DNA of 64,000 nucleotides, taken from positions 1 to 64,000 of the forward strand of contig CAZLGT010000019.1 in NCBI GenBank assembly GCA_964559175.1. Reading direction: 5' to 3'. Each line of letters starts with the position of its first letter. The stretch's first letter is position 1. Below are positions 7,698 through 15,850 of the stretch, piece after piece. Source of the DNA: Mariniphaga sp964559175 (GTDB lineage Bacteria > Bacteroidota > Bacteroidia > Bacteroidales > Prolixibacteraceae). The translations under genes and the position numbers were made by a program. The notes below the pieces were generated by a model that did not search any database, was not told the origin of the DNA, and saw only the letters and a program-made list of their open reading frames with translations.

Positions 7698-9218
7698 TTA
7701 ATTCTGTTTGTTATCCTGTTTGCTTGCTGTTGTTTTTGACTTCCCATTGTTTTGCAGGTAATTGTGGATATTTTGGGCAGCTTTCCGGCCATCGCCCATT
7801 GCCAGTATCACAGTAGCGCCACCACGCACAATATCGCCTCCGGCAAACAAACCCGGGATGTTGGATTGCATGGTTTCGGTATCCACGGTGATTGTCTTCC
7901 ATTTGGTCGTTTCCAGTTCGGGCAAACTCATTGGGATAAGCGGGTTTGGCGATACTCCAATACTAACAATCACCAAATCGACATCCAAAAAATATTCTGA
8001 ACCTTCCACAGGAACAGGCCTGCGCCTTCCCGATTGGTCTGGTTCGCCCAGTTCCATTTGCTGAAGTTTCATTTTATTTACTCTGCCGTTTTTATCGGCC
8101 AGATATTCCACAGGGTTCTTGAGTACCAGGAATTCTATTCCTTCCTCTTTGGCGTGTTGGATTTCTTCATCCCTGGCAGGCATTTCTTCCAACGACCTTC
8201 TGTAAACAATCATGGCTTTTTCGGCTCCAAGCCGTTTGGCTGTCCTGACCGAATCCATTGCGGTATTTCCCCCGCCGATAACTGCCACGTTTTTTCCTTT
8301 CAGGACAGGGGTGTCGTGCCCTTCTTTTGTCGCCCCCATTAAATTTATGCGTGTCAGGTATTCGTTGGCAGATAAAATACCGATGTAGTTTTCTCCAGGA
8401 ATATTCATAAACATGGGAAGCCCCGCACCACTGCCAACGAAAAAAGCGGAAAATCCTTCTTCTCTCAAATCTTCTAAATCGGCTGTTTTCCCAACGATAA
8501 AGTTTTTTTCGAAATTGACCCCCAGTTTTTTCAGGTTGTTGATTTCAAAGTCCACGATTTCATTAGGCAGTCTGAATTCAGGTATCCCATATTTCAACAC
8601 ACCGCCAAGTTCGTGAAGTGCTTCGAAAACGGTAACCTGGTATCCCAGCTTTGCCAGCTCACCTGCAGCAGCCAATCCCGAAGGCCCGGAGCCTATAATG
8701 CCCACTTTTTCATCTCTTTCTTCATCTCTTTGGGGTATAAAAGCTTTTCCTGAATTCCGCGCATAATCAGCCGCAAAACGTTCAAGATGCCCAATGGCAA
8801 TGGCGGGTTTTTTTAATTTTATTTGATAAAAACAACTGGCTTCGCATTGAATTTCCTGCGGGCAAACCCTGCCGCAAACGGCAGGCAGTGCATTTGTGTC
8901 TTTCAGCACTTTGATGGCGTTGTCAAAATCACGTGTTTCAATGGATTTTATAAACCCGGGGATGTTGATGTTAACCGGGCAACCTTCAATGCAAGTTGGA
9001 TTCACACAGTCGAGACAGCGTTGTGCCTCTATAACCGCCTGTTCTTCTGTCAGTCCCGAATTTACTTCCACATAGCTTTTAATCCTTTCCAAAGGATTGG
9101 CCTCCGGCATTTTTACCCTTTGCATGGCAATCCTATCTTTCGTTTTTATCTTTTTCCGCAAGTCCAAACGCCACTCTTCATTTCTCCCGCTATATGTTCC
9201 CAACGTTTTTTCGTCCAT
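7698..9218 (-). CDS. nfnB: NfnB/GltA-like NADPH oxidoreductase subunit
   Basis: 506 residues. The N-terminal iron-sulfur region has CLDCVNPTCIEGCPV and CGRVCPQEIQCEASC; an FAD dinucleotide fold GSGPSGLAAAGELA and an NADPH fold IGGGNTAMDSVRTAKRLG follow, with GLFAGGDIVRGG near the end. This is the glutamate synthase small-subunit/NfnB family. The gene directly downstream of an NfnA-type FAD/[2Fe-2S] subunit (21 bp gap) favours an Nfn-type NADH-dependent ferredoxin:NADP oxidoreductase over glutamate synthase, because no large GltB is present. It supplies NADPH or reduced ferredoxin in anaerobes. A sulfide dehydrogenase (SudA) label is the alternative. Confidence 0.85.
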   Translation of the reverse strand: MDEKTLGTYSGRNEEWRLDLRKKIKTKDRIAMQRVKMPEANPLERIKSYVEVNSGLTEEQAVIEAQRCLDCVNPTCIEGCPVNINIPGFIKSIETRDFDNAIKVLKDTNALPAVCGRVCPQEIQCEASCFYQIKLKKPAIAIGHLERFAADYARNSGKAFIPQRDEERDEKVGIIGSGPSGLAAAGELAKLGYQVTVFEALHELGGVLKYGIPEFRLPNEIVDFEINNLKKLGVNFEKNFIVGKTADLEDLREEGFSAFFVGSGAGLPMFMNIPGENYIGILSANEYLTRINLMGATKEGHDTPVLKGKNVAVIGGGNTAMDSVRTAKRLGAEKAMIVYRRSLEEMPARDEEIQHAKEEGIEFLVLKNPVEYLADKNGRVNKMKLQQMELGEPDQSGRRRPVPVEGSEYFLDVDLVIVSIGVSPNPLIPMSLPELETTKWKTITVDTETMQSNIPGLFAGGDIVRGGATVILAMGDGRKAAQNIHNYLQNNGKSKTTASKQDNKQN

Positions 9219-9239
9219 TACCCGTAAAGTTTCATATTC

Positions 9240-10058
9240 TTAAATCACTAATTTTTCATACGAATTTGCTTCTTCGTTTTTGTAAGACCCAAGCCGCATC
9301 AATAGCTCGTCAAAATCAACATCACAGGCATTAAATTCCGGCCCGTCCACACAAACAAATTTTGTGCGCCCGCCAACCGTTACCCTGCATGCCCCGCACA
9401 TACCGGTGCCGTCAACCATTATAGTATTGAGGCTTGCCATGGTAGGGATGTTGTATTTTTGGGTGAGCATACTGGCGTATTTCATCATTATTGCCGGACC
9501 TATTACGATTGCCTGGTCAATTTTTTCCTGCCGGATGATTTGTTCCATACCGTCGGTTACCAACCCTTTTTGCCCGTAGCTGCCATCGTCGGTCATAATG
9601 ATTACCTCGTCTGAAGATGCCGAGATTTCTTTTTCCAGAATTAACAGTTCCCGGTTACGGGCAGCTAATATTGAAATCACTTTATTCCCGGCATTGTGCA
9701 AAGCTTCTACAATTGGAAGCAATGGGGCAATACCAACGCCTCCCCCTGCACAAATCACAGTACCAACCTTGCGAATGTGTGTTGGGTTGCCTAAAGGGCC
9801 CACAACATCGGTTACATCTTCGCCCACTTCAAGTTTTGATAACCTTTTGCTCGTTACACCGACAATTTGAACTACCAGCGTTATTGTACCTTTATTAATG
9901 TTAGCCTGTGATATGGTAAGAGGTATTCGTTCACCTTCGTTCCCGGTTTTAACAATAACAAAATGTCCGGCTTTTCTTTTAGCTGCAATCCGTGGAGCTT
10001 CAATTTCCAACTGAACAACTTTTTCGGACAGATATTTTTTTGAAATAATTTTTGACAT
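9240..10058 (-). CDS. nfnA: NfnA/SudB-type FAD- and [2Fe-2S]-binding subunit
   Basis: 273 residues from ATG 10058. FAD-binding RIPLTIS, NAD-binding GGGVGIAPLLPIVEAL, and a C-terminal [2Fe-2S] site DGTGMCGACRVTVGG ... FVCVDGPEF are diagnostic of NfnA, the electron-transfer subunit that pairs with NfnB. An upstream ATG (10130) adds 24 residues that overlap the preceding gene and do not belong to the fold, so 10058 is chosen. It is 1 bp after the stop of the TRASH-like gene. Confidence 0.85.
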   Translation of the reverse strand: MSKIISKKYLSEKVVQLEIEAPRIAAKRKAGHFVIVKTGNEGERIPLTISQANINKGTITLVVQIVGVTSKRLSKLEVGEDVTDVVGPLGNPTHIRKVGTVICAGGGVGIAPLLPIVEALHNAGNKVISILAARNRELLILEKEISASSDEVIIMTDDGSYGQKGLVTDGMEQIIRQEKIDQAIVIGPAIMMKYASMLTQKYNIPTMASLNTIMVDGTGMCGACRVTVGGRTKFVCVDGPEFNACDVDFDELLMRLGSYKNEEANSYEKLVI

Positions 10059-10059
10059 T

Positions 10060-10518
10060 TTATAATTTTTCCCTTTCAAGGTTGAATTTTGTAGCATTAT
10101 CTTTCGTCTTAAAATACAACACAGTGCCAATATTTTTCGGGTTTTGCCTTATTACCGCTGTTACTTTATCTAATTTCTTATTTGAAAAAGGGTCCGTTGC
10201 AAAACGAAGAATGTTACTATTACTAATCAGTTTCGCCCTACACCTTGAACAACAAACCCAATATGTTTTATTATCAATTTTCACAGGATTCAATTTTTCA
10301 AATTTTATTTCATTACTCACTGAACAGACACTTTGAAAGGCGATTTCCTGATTCATTAAATTCTTTAAAACTTTTTGATTTTCAATTTCTTTAAAAATCG
10401 GAATGGAAAGAAAAACTAAGATTACCAACAGAAAAACGAGCAATGTAGCATTCAATCCCCTTTTTTCGTTCTTACTCCAAAGCGCTTTATTATTCTGTAA
10501 TTTCTTATTTCTTACCAT
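10060..10518 (-). CDS. Membrane-anchored Cys-rich protein (TRASH/YHS-like)
   Basis: 152 residues: a basic N-terminus, one membrane helix (about residues 25-42), then an extracytoplasmic part with VCSVSNEI and YWVCCSRCRAKL. The Cys pairs resemble TRASH/YHS metal-binding knuckles, but the family is not firmly recognised. It starts 6 bp after copA and ends 1 bp before nfnA. A role in periplasmic copper binding is inferred from position. Confidence 0.6.
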   Translation of the reverse strand: MVRNKKLQNNKALWSKNEKRGLNATLLVFLLVILVFLSIPIFKEIENQKVLKNLMNQEIAFQSVCSVSNEIKFEKLNPVKIDNKTYWVCCSRCRAKLISNSNILRFATDPFSNKKLDKVTAVIRQNPKNIGTVLYFKTKDNATKFNLEREKL

Positions 10519-10524
10519 TTCTCA

Positions 10525-12996
10525 TTATTTTCTCCTTAACCGCAATGCGTTTGTAATTACAGAAACGGAACTAAAGCTCATGGCAGCCGCAGCAATAATC
10601 GGGCTGAGCAATATCCCGAAGAATGGGAAAAGTATCCCGGCAGCCACTGGTACGCCAAGTGCATTGTACACGAAAGCAAAAAACAGGTTTTGTTTAATGT
10701 TGCGCATCACTTTAATGCTAAGGTCGCGGGCGCGGACAATCCCGGTGAGGTCGCCTTTAACTAATGTAATCTCGGCACTTTGCATGGCAATATCTGTACC
10801 CGTTCCCATGGCAATTCCTACATTGGCCAGTTCTAACGCCGGGGCATCGTTAATGCCATCGCCGGCCATGGCAACAATGTGCCCTTGTTCCTGTAGCTCT
10901 TTTACTTTATTGTATTTGTCATCGGGCAGGCAATCCGCCATGAAACCATCCAATCCCAGTTCGTCGGCAACCACTTTGGCGGTGAATTTATTGTCGCCCG
11001 TGAGCATGTGCACATGAATGCCCATTTTCTGGAGGTTTTTAATAGCACTGGCCGAAGTCTCTTTTATTTTGTCGGAAACGCTGACCATGCCTTCAACTTT
11101 TTTCCCAATAATCAGGTACATCACGGTTTGTCCGGTAAGTTGCCACTCTTCTGCCAGTTGTTTTTGTTCTTCTGTTAAAGATGCGTTGAAATCATCGATT
11201 AAACGATGGTTGCCCAACCCGATATTTTTACCGTTGTAAATGGCTTTGACCCCTTTTCCTGTAACCGATTCAAATTTATCGAGATTTTTCAGTTCCAACT
11301 TATTTTCTTTGGCACCAGCCACAATTGCATCGGCCAGCGGGTGTTCACTGTTGACGTCTACCGATGCCGCCAATTGAAGGATTTCCTTGTCGGGCAAATC
11401 CCCGAAAGATTTAAACCTATTCAGGCTGGGTCTCCCTTCGGTAATCGTACCAGTTTTATCTATGATAAGCGTATCTACTTTGTTCATTTCCTCAATAGCC
11501 CGTGCATCTTTCACCAGGACACCCGATTGTGCGCCACGTCCGGTCCCGACCATGATGGACATGGGCGTGGCCAGCCCCAATGCGCACGGACAAGCAATAA
11601 TTAGCACTGCCACTGCATTTACAAATGCATAAACATAAGCCGGTTCGGGGCCCCAGATAGCCCAAACAGCAAAAGTGATAATGGCTACAGAAATAACAAT
11701 TTGCACAAAGTATTTTGCCACGGTGTCTGCCAGTTTCTGGATGGGCGCACGTGAACGGCTTGCCTGGTTCACCATTTCAATAATTTGAGCAAGTAAGGTG
11801 TCGCTGCCCACTTTTTCGGCTTTCATCTCAAAAACGGTTTTCCCGTTGATGGTGCCGCCGGTAACTTTATCTCCCTTCGATTTTTCTGCAGGAATGGGTT
11901 CGCCGGTAATCATACTTTCGTCAATTACCGCCTCGCCTTTAAAGATACTCCCGTCAACTGGAATTTTTTCGCCCGGCTTCACTTTTAAAATATCTCCAAC
12001 ATTTACATCTTCGAGTGGGATTTCTGTTTCTTCACCATTGCGAATAACTCTTGCAACAGGGGGAACCAATCCCAGTAACGCTTTTATTGCTGAGTTGGTT
12101 TTGCTGTGGGCACGTAGTTCCAACACCTGGCCAAGCAAAACCAGAGTAAGGATAACGGCAGCCGCCTCAAAATAAAGGTGGACATTGCCATTGGCATCCT
12201 GAAATTGGGATGGAAAAACAGACGGGACCAAGAGGGCAAAAACACTGAACAGGTAGGCTGCGCCAACGCCAATAGAGATGAGTGTCCACATATTGGGCAT
12301 CCAACGCACGATGGAACTCCAGCCACGTTTGAAAAAGTCCCAACTGCTGTAAAAAACAACCGGAGTTGCAAGCGCAAATTCAACCCAACCCCACACTTTT
12401 TTAGGTGCAATTTCTTCCAATTGGAGGAAACTGAAAAACTCCGACATAGCAATAATGAATACAGGGATGCTCAAAACCAGTGCAATCCAAAACTTTTTGG
12501 CCATTTTTTTATAGGCTTTTTCTTCTTCGCTGGTTTCTTCTCCTTGCTCCGGGACCAAATCCATCCCGCATTTGGGGCAGCTACCCGGGTGGTCCTGTTT
12601 TACCTCCGGGTGCATCGGGCAGGTGTAAATGGTTTTTGCACCACTTGTTGGCCGTTTTTCTTCTTTAACCAGGTGCATCCCGCAAACCGGGCAATCGCCG
12701 GGCTGGTTGTATGTTTTGTCGCCTTCGCAGTGCATAGGGCAGTAATATACGCCATCTCCCGATTCCGATGTCTTTTTATGCTGATGGTGTTCATGTTGGT
12801 GCCGGTGCTGACTGGCTTTTTGAGTCTGTTCATTAACCGGAACCAGGTGCATATTGCACACCGGGCAGTCGCCAGGTTCGATATATGTTTTATCGCCCTC
12901 GCATTTCATGGGACAAACGTATTTGGTCGCACCACCATTTTTTTCAATGTGATTATGATTGATTTTTTGACCAGCGCTTTTATTATTCATATTCAT
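10525..12996 (-). CDS. copA: Copper-exporting P1B-type ATPase with three heavy-metal-binding domains
   Basis: 823 residues. The transport motif is CPC (469-471), the phosphorylated Asp is in DKTGT (513-517), and TGEP, HPLADA and GDGINDAPAL are present: a Cu(I)-type P1B-1 ATPase pumping from cytosol to periplasm. Instead of classical HMA domains it has three tandem heavy-metal-binding domains (about 27-54, 84-111, 123-150), each with CPM and CPxCxM, separated by a His-rich linker. This N-terminus is common in Bacteroidota copper pumps. No HMA-AraC operator was found directly upstream; transcripts may enter from 15133. Confidence 0.95.
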   Translation of the reverse strand: MNMNNKSAGQKINHNHIEKNGGATKYVCPMKCEGDKTYIEPGDCPVCNMHLVPVNEQTQKASQHRHQHEHHQHKKTSESGDGVYYCPMHCEGDKTYNQPGDCPVCGMHLVKEEKRPTSGAKTIYTCPMHPEVKQDHPGSCPKCGMDLVPEQGEETSEEEKAYKKMAKKFWIALVLSIPVFIIAMSEFFSFLQLEEIAPKKVWGWVEFALATPVVFYSSWDFFKRGWSSIVRWMPNMWTLISIGVGAAYLFSVFALLVPSVFPSQFQDANGNVHLYFEAAAVILTLVLLGQVLELRAHSKTNSAIKALLGLVPPVARVIRNGEETEIPLEDVNVGDILKVKPGEKIPVDGSIFKGEAVIDESMITGEPIPAEKSKGDKVTGGTINGKTVFEMKAEKVGSDTLLAQIIEMVNQASRSRAPIQKLADTVAKYFVQIVISVAIITFAVWAIWGPEPAYVYAFVNAVAVLIIACPCALGLATPMSIMVGTGRGAQSGVLVKDARAIEEMNKVDTLIIDKTGTITEGRPSLNRFKSFGDLPDKEILQLAASVDVNSEHPLADAIVAGAKENKLELKNLDKFESVTGKGVKAIYNGKNIGLGNHRLIDDFNASLTEEQKQLAEEWQLTGQTVMYLIIGKKVEGMVSVSDKIKETSASAIKNLQKMGIHVHMLTGDNKFTAKVVADELGLDGFMADCLPDDKYNKVKELQEQGHIVAMAGDGINDAPALELANVGIAMGTGTDIAMQSAEITLVKGDLTGIVRARDLSIKVMRNIKQNLFFAFVYNALGVPVAAGILFPFFGILLSPIIAAAAMSFSSVSVITNALRLRRK

Positions 12997-13103
12997 GTTA
13001 TTTTCTATTCAATTCAAAATATTTAAATTTCTGCCCCTTTTTATAGTATGGGATTGTATTTATTCATGACAACTATAACTCAACATTTCACTTATTCTGA
13101 AAC

Positions 13104-13748
13104 TCAACCGGAGTTTTCAATAAACTGTTTCCATTTTCCTTTTACGGGTAGAAACATCGGTACATGTCTTCGGTATTCAAGGTATTCTTCCCCAAACTCT
13201 TCAATTACCTTTTTTTCTTCCTTGCGGGCAAGCCTTACATATACCAGCACTATAACTGGGAACAGTGCTATGGAAAATAATGTTGGCCAGTGTACAATGC
13301 CTTCTCCAAATAGGGCAATAAACAAACCTGTATATTGAGGGTGCCTCACCAGGCTGTACAAACCTCCCGTAGCGAGCCGGTTTTCTTTATGTGCCCGGTA
13401 GAGTTCGCGCCAACCTTGAAGAAAAATACCAAAACCTGTAAAAAGCAGAACATAACCAGCTATCATTGAAATCATCATCCCGGTTTCACCAAGGCCTACC
13501 AATGTAGACCATAGATTTGCATTAAGATAGCCCCTGTCCAAACCAAAAAACCGGACAAGCAGGTAAATAGTCAGCGGGAAACCGTACATTTCGGCATACA
13601 GCGCAATAATAAATGCCTGTATTAATCCTGCGCCTGCCCATTCACGCCACGTTTTTGGGGCCAGATAACGGTACAAAAACCACGATGCGATAACAATAAC
13701 AATTAACGCAATTGCCCAGGCTCCTGAATGTTCAATTCCTCTTTCCAT
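13104..13748 (-). CDS. Isoprenylcysteine methyltransferase-like membrane protein
   Basis: 214 residues with about five membrane helices. The C-terminal SAM-binding part has GGLYSLVRHPQYTG and the helix EFGEEYLEYRRHVPMF, typical of the ICMT/PEMT-like methyltransferase family. The substrate in bacteria is usually unknown. It lies between copA and a DUF5676 membrane protein, a frequent neighbourhood in metal islands. The annotation is family-level only. Confidence 0.8.
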   Translation of the reverse strand: MERGIEHSGAWAIALIVIVIASWFLYRYLAPKTWREWAGAGLIQAFIIALYAEMYGFPLTIYLLVRFFGLDRGYLNANLWSTLVGLGETGMMISMIAGYVLLFTGFGIFLQGWRELYRAHKENRLATGGLYSLVRHPQYTGLFIALFGEGIVHWPTLFSIALFPVIVLVYVRLARKEEKKVIEEFGEEYLEYRRHVPMFLPVKGKWKQFIENSG

Positions 13749-13770
13749 TACAATACTTCGTAATTAAATA

Positions 13771-14028
13771 TTATTTATTCCACCTTTTATAAAAGAAATT
13801 ATAGATGGGTACATATACCAAACCCGCGTAAACACCATACAGGAAACTTTCCAGCAGCCCCAGGAGAAACCCCCACCAGGTTAACCATTTAAAAGCCGGA
13901 AGCACCGATTCGAGGAATGTATGCATATGAAGACTATCGGGTGTTACAAGCCCATAAACAACACAAACAATAAAGCTTACGGCTGTAAAGGTTCCTAATG
14001 ACCAGGTTACAATTTTTATTTTCAGCAT
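13771..14028 (-). CDS. DUF5676-like small membrane protein
   Basis: 85 residues, two membrane helices with the WWGFLLGLLESFLYG stretch typical of the DUF5676 family found beside metal transporters. The ATG is preceded by a clear Shine-Dalgarno sequence (AAAGGAG about 10 bases upstream), unlike most genes here. Function is unknown; association with copper genes is by neighbourhood. Confidence 0.75.
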   Translation of the reverse strand: MLKIKIVTWSLGTFTAVSFIVCVVYGLVTPDSLHMHTFLESVLPAFKWLTWWGFLLGLLESFLYGVYAGLVYVPIYNFFYKRWNK

Positions 14029-14051
14029 GATATATTTCTCCTTTTTTACGA

Positions 14052-14216
14052 TTAATGATGATGAGGAATCGACCCCTCTGAACGTTTTTTATCCTTGTTA
14101 TCTTCGTGGCTTTCATGATTTCCGTGTCCGCCATGTCCTCCGTGGCCAAACATGTGCATAGCAACAAATGCTATTGCAAATACTATCCAAAGCCAATTTT
14201 CTGCCAACCATTCCAT
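14052..14216 (-). CDS. Small His/Gly-rich single-span membrane protein
   Basis: 54 codons, ATG 14216 to TAA 14052. The start reads MEWLAENWLWIVFAIAF, one membrane helix, followed by MHMFGHGGHGGHGNHE and a charged tail ending HHH. A Shine-Dalgarno-like AAAGGA precedes the start. Length, orientation and Met/His content fit small membrane proteins of copper/heavy-metal clusters. It is overlapped in another frame by a chance 77-residue ORF that I reject. Confidence 0.7.
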   Translation of the reverse strand: MEWLAENWLWIVFAIAFVAMHMFGHGGHGGHGNHESHEDNKDKKRSEGSIPHHH

Positions 14217-14261
14217 AATAATTTCCTTTATTAATTGTAATATCCAAGATTAAATGAAAGT

Positions 14262-14299
14262 CCACCGGATGAGTGTTTTACCAACAACTCACCCGATGG
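14262..14299 (-). repeat. 13-bp inverted repeat (RNA hairpin) upstream of the His-rich small gene
   Basis: Arms 14262-14274 and 14287-14299 pair over 13 positions with two G-U or mismatch positions, leaving a 12-nt loop. No T-run follows in the transcribed direction, so a processing or stability hairpin is more likely than a terminator. Confidence 0.5.
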
Positions 14300-14313
14300 C
14301 TGTTTTCATTCAT
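14278..14313 (-). CDS. Possible 11-residue mini-ORF with a perfect Shine-Dalgarno
   Basis: AAAGGAGG lies 6 bases before ATG 14313, opening an 11-codon frame (MNENSHRVSCW) that ends at 14278, inside the loop side of the hairpin 14262-14299. It may be a leader whose translation opens the hairpin before the His-rich gene, or a relic of a deleted gene. Support is the ribosome site only. Confidence 0.3.
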   Translation of the reverse strand: MNENSHRVSCW

Positions 14314-14340
14314 AGTTACCTCCTTTCTGAATTTTGATGT

Positions 14341-14850
14341 TTATTCATGATGCTCCTCATGCCCCTGCTGGTTGACAGGCTCTTCCGTTTTGTTTATCTG
14401 GCTATTTTCGCCCTTCATTCCGTTCATCTGTTTCATGCATGTTTTCATCATTTCAGGGTTTTGAGCCATCATTTCAGCCATGTTGTGCATGTTAGAATTT
14501 GCATTGCATTTTTCCATCATAGCGGTTTTCACTTCAGGGTTGTCTTTCATCATCCCGATACTGTTGGCATGGTCCATCATTTGATGGTTGCATTTAGTTT
14601 CCGCCATTCCTTTTTTTGCATTCATTTCTCCGTTATGAAGGTTACCGTTTTGCATCATAGTCATGGCATGTTCGTTCCCCTTCATCACCTCCATAAATTC
14701 CAACATGAGTTCATGGTTGTTCATAATGTTGTTATAAACTTCTATCCGGGCTTCCGGGCTATCCATTATTTTTGCGACTTTTTTGCTTTGAGCATTGCTG
14801 CTAAGCGCCAAAAATGTAAGCATTGAAAATATTATCGCTATTGATTTCAT
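14341..14850 (-). CDS. Secreted Met/His-rich protein
   Basis: 169 residues with a signal peptide cut near SSNAQS. The mature protein is unusually rich in Met (for example HAMTMMQNG, NSIGMMKDN, MAEMMAQNPEMMKTCMKQM) with scattered Cys and a His-rich end (GHEEHHE). I recognise no catalytic domain. Met-rich helices bind Cu(I) in the periplasm, so a copper buffer is inferred. It lies 49 bp downstream of a small heavy-metal-binding gene, probably in its transcript. Confidence 0.65.
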   Translation of the reverse strand: MKSIAIIFSMLTFLALSSNAQSKKVAKIMDSPEARIEVYNNIMNNHELMLEFMEVMKGNEHAMTMMQNGNLHNGEMNAKKGMAETKCNHQMMDHANSIGMMKDNPEVKTAMMEKCNANSNMHNMAEMMAQNPEMMKTCMKQMNGMKGENSQINKTEEPVNQQGHEEHHE

Positions 14851-14899
14851 GATATGTAATTTTTAAATGATTAAATATGATTTATCATACGTGATTATC

Positions 14900-15133
14900 T
14901 TAGCAGCATCCATGGTTGTGTTTATGATGGTCGTGCGAACTTCTACTGTTCTCCACCGGCACCAGTTTCATGTTGCAGTCCGGGCAATTGCCCGGGGCAA
15001 CGTAGGTTTTGTCCCCTTCGCATTTCATGGGGCAGATGTACCGGGTTTGCTGTCCGGCAACAATTGTGCTACCACTGTCTTGAACTATTTCTTTCTCTTT
15101 TCCTCCTCTAAAAAAATCTCTTAGTGTTTTCAT
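14900..15133 (-). CDS. Small heavy-metal-binding domain protein 1
   Basis: 77 residues, no signal peptide. One heavy-metal-binding domain (YICPMKCEGDKTY ... GNCPDCNMKLVPV) is followed by a His/Cys tail (DHHKHNHGCC). The domain is the same as the N-terminal repeats of CopA at 10525-12996. A cytosolic copper chaperone or buffer is likely. It begins 24-30 bp after the promoter of site A (15163-15225). Confidence 0.8.
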   Translation of the reverse strand: MKTLRDFFRGGKEKEIVQDSGSTIVAGQQTRYICPMKCEGDKTYVAPGNCPDCNMKLVPVENSRSSHDHHKHNHGCC

Positions 15134-15162
15134 GATATTTAATTTTTAATGTTTAACTATTT

Positions 15163-15225
15163 CAAAGATACAATACGCAGTTATTTAATATGTTACAGTA
15201 TTTATTAAAAGATTTATATGATTTT
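15163..15225 (-). promoter_or_regulatory. HMA-AraC operator/promoter, site A
   Basis: Plus-strand order: CAAAGATA (15163-15170; TATCTTTG on the transcribed strand, a -7 box), 20 bp, TGTTACA (15191-15197), 13 bp, GATTTATATG (15211-15220), then A/T. The same elements with the same spacing recur at sites B and C, and more loosely at D, E and F. It drives 14900-15133 and probably the genes downstream. Confidence 0.75.
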
Positions 15226-15244
15226 TTGTTCTACTTTTTTTAAA

Positions 15245-15463
15245 TCAAACATTACAACGAAAACGTACAATCGTTTCTTTAATATCATTCGCCGACACCA
15301 GCTTCATATTACATTCCGGGCAATTGCCCGGGGCATCATAGGTTTTATCCCCTTCGCATTTCATCGGGCAAAAATACTGGGGTTGCGATTTGCTTCTTTT
15401 CCATACCGAAGACGAACTATTACTGGCTCCCTTCCCTCTAAAAAAATTTATCAGACTTTTCAT
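15245..15463 (-). CDS. Small heavy-metal-binding domain protein 2
   Basis: 72 residues, a close paralogue of the gene at 14900-15133 (MKSLINFFRGKG versus MKTLRDFFRGG at the start; YFCPMKCEGDKTY and GNCPECNMKLV in the domain). The His-rich tail is missing and replaced by an unrelated end. It has no promoter of its own that I can see and follows the third copy by 69 bp. Confidence 0.78.
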   Translation of the reverse strand: MKSLINFFRGKGASNSSSSVWKRSKSQPQYFCPMKCEGDKTYDAPGNCPECNMKLVSANDIKETIVRFRCNV

Positions 15464-15532
15464 GTTGTAAAGTTTTATGATTTAACTCAAATAATTTTTG
15501 TAAAAGCCACGTTTGTGAGCTCCTTTTATCAA

Positions 15533-15742
15533 CTAATAAAAAATATATCCCCCATTCACAGGAATCATCTGCATTTTAGAATCCGGGCAAAGTCCGGGTT
15601 CATCGTAAACCTCTTCTCCGTGGCATTTCATAGGGCACTGGTATTTTACATCTGATTCCGGAGTGTTTTTTCCGGTATTTTGGGTCGCTGTCTCCATTCC
15701 TTGATTTTTTTTTTCTGTTGTAAAATCGTTTCGTGTTTTCAT
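15533..15742 (-). CDS. Small heavy-metal-binding domain protein 3, with a lost Cys
   Basis: About 69 residues from ATG 15742 (an ATG at 15751 would leave only about 15 nt after the -7 box). The domain reads YQCPMKCHGEEVY and LCPDSKMQM: the second Cys of the usual CPxC is Ser, so metal affinity is probably reduced or changed. Directly under site B, whose architecture matches site A, showing that gene and promoter were duplicated together. Confidence 0.72.
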   Translation of the reverse strand: MKTRNDFTTEKKNQGMETATQNTGKNTPESDVKYQCPMKCHGEEVYDEPGLCPDSKMQMIPVNGGYIFY

Positions 15743-15772
15743 GATATGCAATTTTTTAGTGTTTAACTATTT

Positions 15773-15835
15773 CAAAGATACAAACATCAGGTATTTAATA
15801 TGTTACATAATTCACTAAATGATTTATATGATTTT
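15773..15835 (-). promoter_or_regulatory. HMA-AraC operator/promoter, site B
   Basis: CAAAGATA at 15773-15780, 20 bp, TGTTACA at 15801-15807, 13 bp, GATTTATATG at 15821-15830, then ATTTT. It is nearly identical to site A, including the A/T-rich bases after TGTTACA and the sequence after the -7 box. Drives 15533-15742 and 15245-15463. Confidence 0.75.
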
Positions 15836-15850
15836 GACTTTTTGAAGTGC

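Noticed and set aside
7698..9218. Calling this glutamate synthase small subunit GltD
   Set aside because: No GltB large subunit lies nearby, while an NfnA-type partner is adjacent.
13934..14167. 77-residue minus-strand ORF
   Set aside because: It overlaps the DUF5676 gene and the 54-residue His-rich gene in another frame, and has no ribosome site or family pattern.
15742..15751. ATG 15751 as start of the third small heavy-metal-binding protein
   Set aside because: The -7 box of site B puts transcription start close to 15767; both starts are possible but 15742 matches the paralogue start MKT and leaves a normal leader.
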